In this document: positions 8,872 through 13,271 of the stretch, piece after piece
How the letters are laid out: the number at the start of each line of letters is the position of its first letter
Numbering within the stretch: the stretch's first letter is position 1
Source of the DNA: Euperipatoides rowelli
Taxonomy: Eukaryota > Onychophora > Udeonychophora > Euonychophora > Peripatopsidae
NCBI GenBank assembly: GCA_003024985.2
Contig: PXIH01S0005557.1
Strand: one strand, 5' to 3'
DNA: 13,271 nt
Notes under the pieces: generated by a model
The model's input: only the letters and a program-made list of their open reading frames with translations
What the model was told of the DNA's origin: nothing
The model's database searches: none
Made by a program: the position numbers and the translations under genes

Positions 8872-8994
8872 ATTCTTCATCGAGACTTGGCAGCTAGAAA
8901 TATCTTAGTGGGAGAAAATAAATTATGCAAAGTGTCCGACTTTGGCCTAGCAAGAGATGTCATAGATAGTCATATTTATGAAAGAAAATCTGAG
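8872..8994 (+). CDS. Cad96Ca: Receptor tyrosine kinase, Cad96Ca-like: exon with catalytic loop and activation segment
   Basis: The acceptor is TTTAAATTTAG at 8871 and the donor is TCTGAG/GTAAGC at 8994/8995; the exon is 41 codons, phase 0 at both ends. It encodes [19 protein letters not shown] (catalytic loop with the HRD aspartate and the tyrosine-kinase-type AARN), [11 protein letters not shown] (Mg-binding DFG) and the start of the activation segment, [10 protein letters not shown], with one tyrosine in the position expected for regulatory phosphorylation. All catalytic residues visible here are intact, so this looks like an active kinase and not a pseudogene. The next exon should begin with the G-LPIRWM motif; no such sequence was found down to 13271, so intron 3 is at least 4.27 kb long. 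Confidence 0.92.
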
Positions 8995-9151
8995 GTAAGC
9001 TCCTGCCATCTAGTAACAACTATAAAAAGATAATATAAAATATCAGTTTTATTCATTATTCACCTGCCATAGTAATATGAATAAGTTAAATATCCAAATG
9101 TTTTCTTTAGGAAATAATAGGCTAATTAAATTGTTAGAAAGAATGTCAATC

Positions 9152-9607
9152 CTGCTTCCCAGTGTCGGCATGGCTCTGCCGGCTGGCCAGCGATCGCCGC
9201 GGGCCCAGGGGGTCAGGTAACCTTTAAAAAAAAATTTTAAACATTTTTTTTTTTTTTTTTTATTTAGGTAATTAACGAAAAATAAAAGTTATCATGAAAG
9301 CAGGGCCCTCACATTGAAGGGATTGATGGGTCTGTAGTCCCAGTGCCCCCCCCCCCAATGTTTGAACAAAATACATAATAAACTATATAGATATGACCAG
9401 AATGATAGGATGGGGGACCCATAACCTTGGTAAAGGTAAACCAGGGAACTATATAGGGATGGTAAATGGAAACAAAATGAGCCTACAACTAAAAAAAAAC
9501 AAAGCTTATCAAATTTAAAAAAGGCCGGCTATGGCTCTGGGATCAAGGGCCCTTGACCATTCTCAGCTGTGGGCCCAAAGGGCAGCCTGGCCNACACTGC
9601 AGCTTCC
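9152..9607. repeat. 8-bp target site duplications of the hAT MITE
   Basis: CTGCTTCC at 9152-9159 and CAGCTTCC at 9600-9607 directly flank the terminal repeats, differing at one position. Eight bases is the hAT-superfamily duplication length. Confidence 0.65.
9160..9599. mobile_element. hAT-type MITE (non-autonomous DNA transposon, 440 bp)
   Basis: The left end begins CAGTGTCGGCATGGCTCTGCC (9160-9180). The right end, read on the - strand, begins CAGTGTnGGCCAGGCTGCCC (from 9599); the n is an ambiguous base at 9593. CAGTG-nGG ends with 8-bp flanking duplications are typical of hAT elements. The element is GC-rich at both ends with GGGCCC motifs and CCAGGGGGTCAGG, and AT-rich in the middle. It holds a T-run at about 9243-9261 and an 11-C run at 9346-9356. 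There is no coding sequence, so mobilisation would have depended on an external hAT transposase. It lies in intron 3, 165 bases beyond the activation-segment exon. Confidence 0.75.
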
Positions 9608-10121
9608 CAGTGTAGATGAAATTGTTGTACCTTGAGTATGTGTTTGAAACAAATTTTGTTTCTCTAGTATATGCCATCATCTTTTGGAAAAATCTGAGCT
9701 AGTTTTGTTGAAAATGCATTAAATACAGTCTCGCCTATAATAGGCATGATAGCATTCTATGTGTGTTCTCTATTGTTAAAAAAAAAAATTGTCAGTGAAA
9801 ATGTAAACTATTTGAAAATTAGTTTTATGTCCTAAATTTTAAATTCAAGATCTGATTAGGTAGCCTACACTTTTATTGTAGAATTTACTAAGTTTCAATG
9901 TCTATTTGTTTTTCTACCTTAGCATAACTTATAAGTATAGGGCATACAATAGTTCTATTTAAAAAAAAACACTAGTATCTTGGTACAAAGATGCTCATGT
10001 GCCTTAGAACACTGTTCCAAGGTACGATTGGTTATTTTTTTTTTTGTAGGTCAATCATGCCAATAAGTAAAACTATTGCTTTTAGTACAATCATACCAAG
10101 AAGTACAGTACAACTAGTGTA
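9608..10121. other. AT-rich intronic stretch with GTTCCA/GGTAC motifs near its end
   Basis: No gene is seen. CTTGGTACAAAG (9979-9990) and TGTTCCAAGGTAC (10013-10025) match a motif family seen again at 11441-11658 and may be subterminal sequence of the transposon whose transposase relic follows. The small ORFs at 9991-10194 and 10032-10232 are not credible in the frames given; the conserved frame is a different one. Confidence 0.4.
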
Positions 10122-10896
10122 TACAGGGCTTTTGTCAATCCAGAAGACATCTCCAAAGCAGATGAAACTGTCAGTGGCCCATGTAACAAAATAATTTTTC
10201 TTTAGAAGCCTGTAATTTATTTGAAGTTTCATTGGTAAATTTGTTCAGACATATTAAATTTATAAGCTCTCTGTTGAGATTTTTACAGATAATCAAGAAA
10301 AATACTTAGTGCTCAAATACAGATTTTCCAGAAAAGGAACAAAAAAGAAAACATCAAGAAATTAAGAAACTCGAAGAAGAAATTAGAAACCTGGACGTAG
10401 AACAATTGAAAAAAAAAAAAGGAATGCTGCAAGTAAATTTAATAACAAAGTTGTTCAACGCAATATTTTTTAGAGTGGTTATGATAGCTTGGAAGAATGC
10501 CTGTATCTTAATATATCCGATGATGATGATGATGATGGAATATCTCTGCAGGATTCATTGGGAAAGAAATTACTGAGCTCACCGCAGAATAAANAATAAT
10601 TTGGAGCAGTGTATTTAGATGTTGGAGACCATATATTAGTTCAATTCACAAAGAAAAAGGCCAACAGAACATTTTGTTGGAAAATCATTTTAAAATATGT
10701 TAATGGATTCAAGTTTAATATAAAATTCTATAAGAACATTGAGGAGAACAACAAATTTGTTTTTGATTTTTAAGAGACATTTGATGTCAATGAAGATACA
10801 GTTTTGAAACTTCCTAAACCAGTTAATTAAATAGGAACTGCTATGTGGCAGAGCAATTATGGTTTCAAGTTGATTTTAGCAATATTACAATGTTAA
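10122..10896 (+). pseudogene. Relic of a pogo/Tigger-like DDE transposase, C-terminal region
   Basis: Three pieces in three frames are recognisable in order. First, YRAFVNPEDISKADETVSGP (10122-10181) has the VNPEDI pattern of the region after a DDE_1 domain. Second, DFPEKEQKRKHQEIKKLEEE (from 10322) resembles the TPEK-E charged segment that follows. Third, after a shift in an A-run near 10409-10420, the frame ending at 10894-10896 gives KRNAASKFNNKVVQRNIF, an acidic SDDDDDDGISLQDSL coded by (GAT)6 at 10519-10536, then VGDHILVQF, KFVFDF and DTVLKLPKPVN. The VGD-LV-F ... KFVF ... D-VLKLPKP order is a C-terminal module I recall from many animal Tigger-like transposase proteins. The catalytic DDE domain is absent and several in-frame stops exist, so it is a dead fragment. 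An ambiguous base lies at 10594. Confidence 0.55.
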
Positions 10897-11026
10897 ATAA
10901 TTTTTTTGATATTTTACATGTTAATTTTATACATCTTTCTGCATGTAAATATATAATTTCATAAAGAATTGATTCAATAAATTAAAATAGTATGACTCTT
11001 TTGTTAACTAGAAATTATATACTATA

Positions 11027-11067
11027 CTAGCTGAAAAGCCCATTGTAAATTTAAATACAATGGGCCC
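11027..11067 (-). mobile_element. Helitron 3' terminus of a second family (5' end not found)
   Basis: On the - strand the sequence GCCCATTGTA-TTTAAATT-TACAATGGGC (11038-11065) forms a 10-bp-stem hairpin, followed by TTTTCAG and CTAG (11030-11027), then T. Hairpin-to-end distance (11 nt), CTAG terminus and flanking T are the same as in the two other Helitrons of the window, but hairpin and body differ, so it is another family. The C-rich stretch at 11066-11160 is probably part of its body. The 5' TC could not be located, so its length is unknown. Confidence 0.6.
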
Positions 11068-11440
11068 TAGTTACCCCCTCCCCCCTATGACATAACCCCT
11101 TATGTTAAAACCCCCTTTCTAACTCCTTCTACCACCCCACCCCCATACCTTCTCTGCCCATTTAATTTTTTAAAAATGAAAAGCTGCTATTTGCAAAAAA
11201 TATTTTAATGTTTCAAAATATTCAAAAGAAAAAAATATTTGTTTTTTCTTATCCGTATGACAGTATAAAGTACCATATCTTATTGTTTAATAAGAAAAAA
11301 TTCTAATAATAATGTGACTTTTTCACGCACATAGACTTCACACATTTAGATTAATTTGTTTTATTGATTTATAATAATAAACTTGTGCATGCGCATATTT
11401 ATAAAAGGTAAGTGATCCTTGCTCAATAATAGGATCGTTT
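11068..11440. other. C-rich then AT-rich stretch, probable body of the Helitron ending at 11027
   Basis: The first 90 bases are runs of C (CCCCCTCCCCCC, ACCCCACCCCC) on the + strand, followed by AT-rich DNA with no coding potential. A short inverted repeat ACATAA-CCCC-TTATGT lies near 11090-11105. How far the Helitron extends is undetermined. Confidence 0.35.
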
Positions 11441-11658
11441 CAAGGTACATGGTGTAATGTTCCAAAGTACATGATCATCTTGTACCATGGAACAATTTTC
11501 AAAAAAATACAGCTCTACTATCACAAGGTCTTGCTTCCTTGAAATTTATTAGGCTGTTTCCTAAGTTGGGTTAAAATAGTCTTTTAAATGGTACCATTTA
11601 TTTGAAAAAATATAGAATCCAAAATTGTATAATGTCTAAAAGGTGTTCCATGGTACAA
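11441..11658. repeat. Cluster of GTTCCA-GGTAC repeats with a 15-bp perfect inverted pair
   Basis: TTGTACCATGGAACA (11480-11494) and TGTTCCATGGTACAA (11644-11658) are exact reverse complements, 179 bp end to end. Between them lies a 14-bp palindrome AAATGGTACCATTT (11586-11599). Related half-motifs precede: CAAGGTACATGG (11441) and GTTCCAAAGTAC (11459-11470). Matching motifs also occur before the transposase relic (9979-10025), so these may be terminal or transposase-binding repeats of that element, interrupted by the later Helitron insertions. Confidence 0.55.
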
Positions 11659-11675
11659 TAGTCTCCCGTCTTATA

Positions 11676-11876
11676 TCATAATTGGAATATTATGGTGTTC
11701 CGAAGCCTGTAACAGTGACATCTAATGGGCTCATTCAAAACTTTTTTTTTGTTTACGGGCTTAAATGATCAGCACGGTAACTGTTTTTAGAAACTTTATG
11801 TGATGTTTTCTCTTACATAAAAAGGACTTAAACAAAAAAAAATGGTAGATGCCTGTATAACGGGCTTATTTGCTAG
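11676..11876 (+). mobile_element. Complete non-autonomous Helitron, copy 2
   Basis: The element starts TCATAATTGGAATATTATGG (preceded by A at 11675). It ends with a hairpin GCCTGT-ATA-ACGGGC (11851-11865, one T-G pair), the spacer TTATTTG and CTAG (11873-11876), followed by T at 11877. It aligns end to end with the complement of 5436-5640, at roughly four-fifths identity by eye, and the similarity stops at the TC and CTAG boundaries. Insertion is between A and T with no duplication. It carries no gene. It sits 17 bases after the 15-bp inverted repeat at 11658. Confidence 0.85.
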
Positions 11877-11877
11877 T

Positions 11878-12775
11878 ATTAATAATCTTTAATAAATTTA
11901 AATATAAATATACAGTATATTTAAAAAAAAAAAACTTGTCTATAAAGGCTGGCTTCTTTTAAATATCACTTTATTATTTGTAGCTTTAAGATACAATAAA
12001 ATTTTAAAAATAAGTTGTACTAGTAAATCTCCATGTAAGAAACTGAAAACTTTCCTATAGAAATGTGTGGGTCATCTAAAATATATATTTTCTTATTTTC
12101 AGAGTGTTATTTTGACTTAAATTACTACGATCATATTTTATGTAATTTTAGGGGGGGGGGGGAGAATTATATTTGTATCTCATTCCAAACTTATTTTAGT
12201 AGCCTAATTGAGACGGTTTAGACAAATCAACCAATAGGTGTCTGTACTTTTATGATTCATTCATATAAAAGCGTTCATAAAAAGTAAAAAAAAATCAATA
12301 AATCAAATTATTTGAGACTTTTCAAGTATCTGGAGAGCAAACTTATCTGCACGAATTACTACTAAACAACACCATGTGGACTATGTGTGTGTGTGTTTGA
12401 CTGTATTCACATGACAATAGAAGATTGGCAGCCTTATATTTTTTATTTTCACTCCTAACCGTCACTGTAATGCTGAATCCTAGCTCCTACTAAGTAATAA
12501 ACAACTATGTCCCAATCCTGTGGAATGGACCTGTTAGATCACTTTTTGATCATTTATATACCATTAACCAATCAGCAGTTGATGTTTTTAGTAATCAGTG
12601 CGGATTAGATTGCTCGGCAGATATTTCTATTGAAAATGAAATTGTTATTAATTAACAATAATAAAACTATTTCAGTATAACCTTCAATGAGAAAGAAAGT
12701 CTGGTTTGTTATGAATCAAATAATTGATTTTGCACTAAAAATCTAAACTGTAAATGCAATGAAAGAAGGAATAAT
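11878..12775. other. AT-rich non-coding stretch
   Basis: No exon, RNA gene or bounded element is recognised. It contains a 12-G run (12151-12162) and a short (TG)n at about 12384-12396. The next kinase exon, expected to encode the G-LPIRWM motif, was looked for and not found. Confidence 0.5.
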
Positions 12776-12776
12776 G

Positions 12777-12900
12777 TGGCTAGCCCTGTGGGGTTGGTCT
12801 ATCATTGAAAGGCGACCGACTAGGCACTCCAACATACCTTCAGTCACTGGTTTGAATCCGGGGGAAACCTCTTTTCCCGGGTTACACATGTACAAGATGG
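12777..12900 (+). repeat. Possible tRNA-derived SINE head
   Basis: TGGCTAGCCCTGTGGGGTTGG (12777-12797) resembles an RNA polymerase III A box (TRGCNNAGYNGG, imperfect), and GGTTTGAATCC (12849-12859) is a good B box (GGTTCRANNCC, one difference). The box spacing of about 70 bases is longer than in a standard tRNA, and no cloverleaf closes, so this is not a functional tRNA. A GC-rich inverted repeat, CCGGGGGAAA-CCTC-TTTTCCCGGG (12858-12881), overlaps the B box. GC content is clearly above the surroundings. A SINE or tRNA pseudogene is likely; a chance match is possible. Confidence 0.4.
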
Positions 12901-13271
12901 ATTTGGTTTTTTTAACCATTTTTTTCTAATGAATGCTGTTTATACGAAGAACAAAATGATGACTGTATTCTATTATGATATAAAACTAGCTAAACCAGTG
13001 CAGAACATCTGCCCCCTAGGATCTAAATTTAATATCAAAATTTTAAAGTATAATCTAATTTTTAAGAAAAAATTAATAAGAAACCATTGAAAATTTGCTG
13101 CTCTTCATTCAACTTTTCTAAATTACTTTGACCTTTTCTTTGCTTATTTATGTCAAAATAACTTAGATCTATCTATCTTACTTATCTACTATGCTCAAAT
13201 GCAGTGCTTATGCATCTAAGCATAGCACTTTAGATCTATCTTATAACCTGGGGCTGGTTCTTGAAATGTCA
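12901..13271. other. AT-rich stretch ending in a small imperfect hairpin
   Basis: No gene is seen. AGTGCTTATGC (13203-13213) and GCATAGCACT (13220-13229) form an imperfect stem with a one-base bulge. It lies between direct repeats TAGATCTATCTATCTTA (13164-13180) and TAGATCTATCTTA (13231-13243). No element family is recognised. Confidence 0.4.

Noticed and set aside
9991-10232. Overlapping small ORFs on both strands
   Set aside because: The conserved transposase-like reading is in a third frame starting near 10122; these two are shadows of it.
5436-11876. The inverted pair as terminal repeats of one 6.4-kb transposon
   Set aside because: Each copy has its own complete 5' TC and 3' CTAG ends with A and T flanks, so they are two separate Helitrons.
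12151-12162. 12-G run, and 11-C runs at 6982-6992 and 9346-9356
   Set aside because: Simple homopolymers; their lengths may be unreliable in assembly and they show no further structure.

Overview
This is an AT-rich stretch of animal nuclear DNA with short coding exons separated by long introns (GT-AG splice sites) and a high density of decayed transposable elements. The kinase sequence, the mix of transposons and the base composition suggest an invertebrate, most likely a lophotrochozoan such as a mollusc. The species cannot be fixed from the sequence.

The only cellular gene I can support is a receptor tyrosine kinase on the + strand. Three consecutive exons of its catalytic domain lie at 5271-5381, 8238-8419 and 8872-8994. 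Their splice phases join exactly. Together they run from the alpha-C helix through the hinge, the kinase insert, the HRDLAARN catalytic loop and the DFG activation segment. The best family match from memory is the Cad96Ca-like group of RTKs. The ATP-binding loop, the VAVK lysine and everything after the activation loop lie outside the window or were not recognised.

Most of the rest is mobile DNA. From left to right: a possible hAT end (1-452); an antisense, RT-less relic of a non-LTR retrotransposon of CR1/L2 type with a SGNH-esterase ORF and an AP-endonuclease (about 1930-3420), strongly purine-skewed on its coding strand; a complete 205-bp non-autonomous Helitron (5436-5640, - strand) next to an unexplained antisense open frame; a diverged three-unit repeat (6338-6810); a perfect 14-bp-stem hairpin (6915-6949); the 3' end of a second LINE with an ATT-rich tail (7186-8003); a 440-bp hAT-type MITE with 8-bp target duplications (9160-9599); a frameshifted C-terminal relic of a pogo/Tigger-like DDE transposase (10122-10896); a separate Helitron 3' end (11027, - strand); a cluster of GTTCCA-GGTAC inverted repeats (11441-11658); a second complete 201-bp Helitron of the first family (11676-11876, + strand); and a tRNA-like SINE candidate (about 12777-12900).

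The kinase exons sit inside this transposon-laden landscape. Intron 1 (2,856 bp) has been inflated by a Helitron, a repeat array and a LINE tail. Intron 3 has received a hAT MITE, a transposase relic and two Helitrons. I see no evidence of a new functional system. The most informative discoveries are the precisely bounded Helitron pair, the hAT MITE, and the esterase-endonuclease LINE relic without reverse transcriptase.
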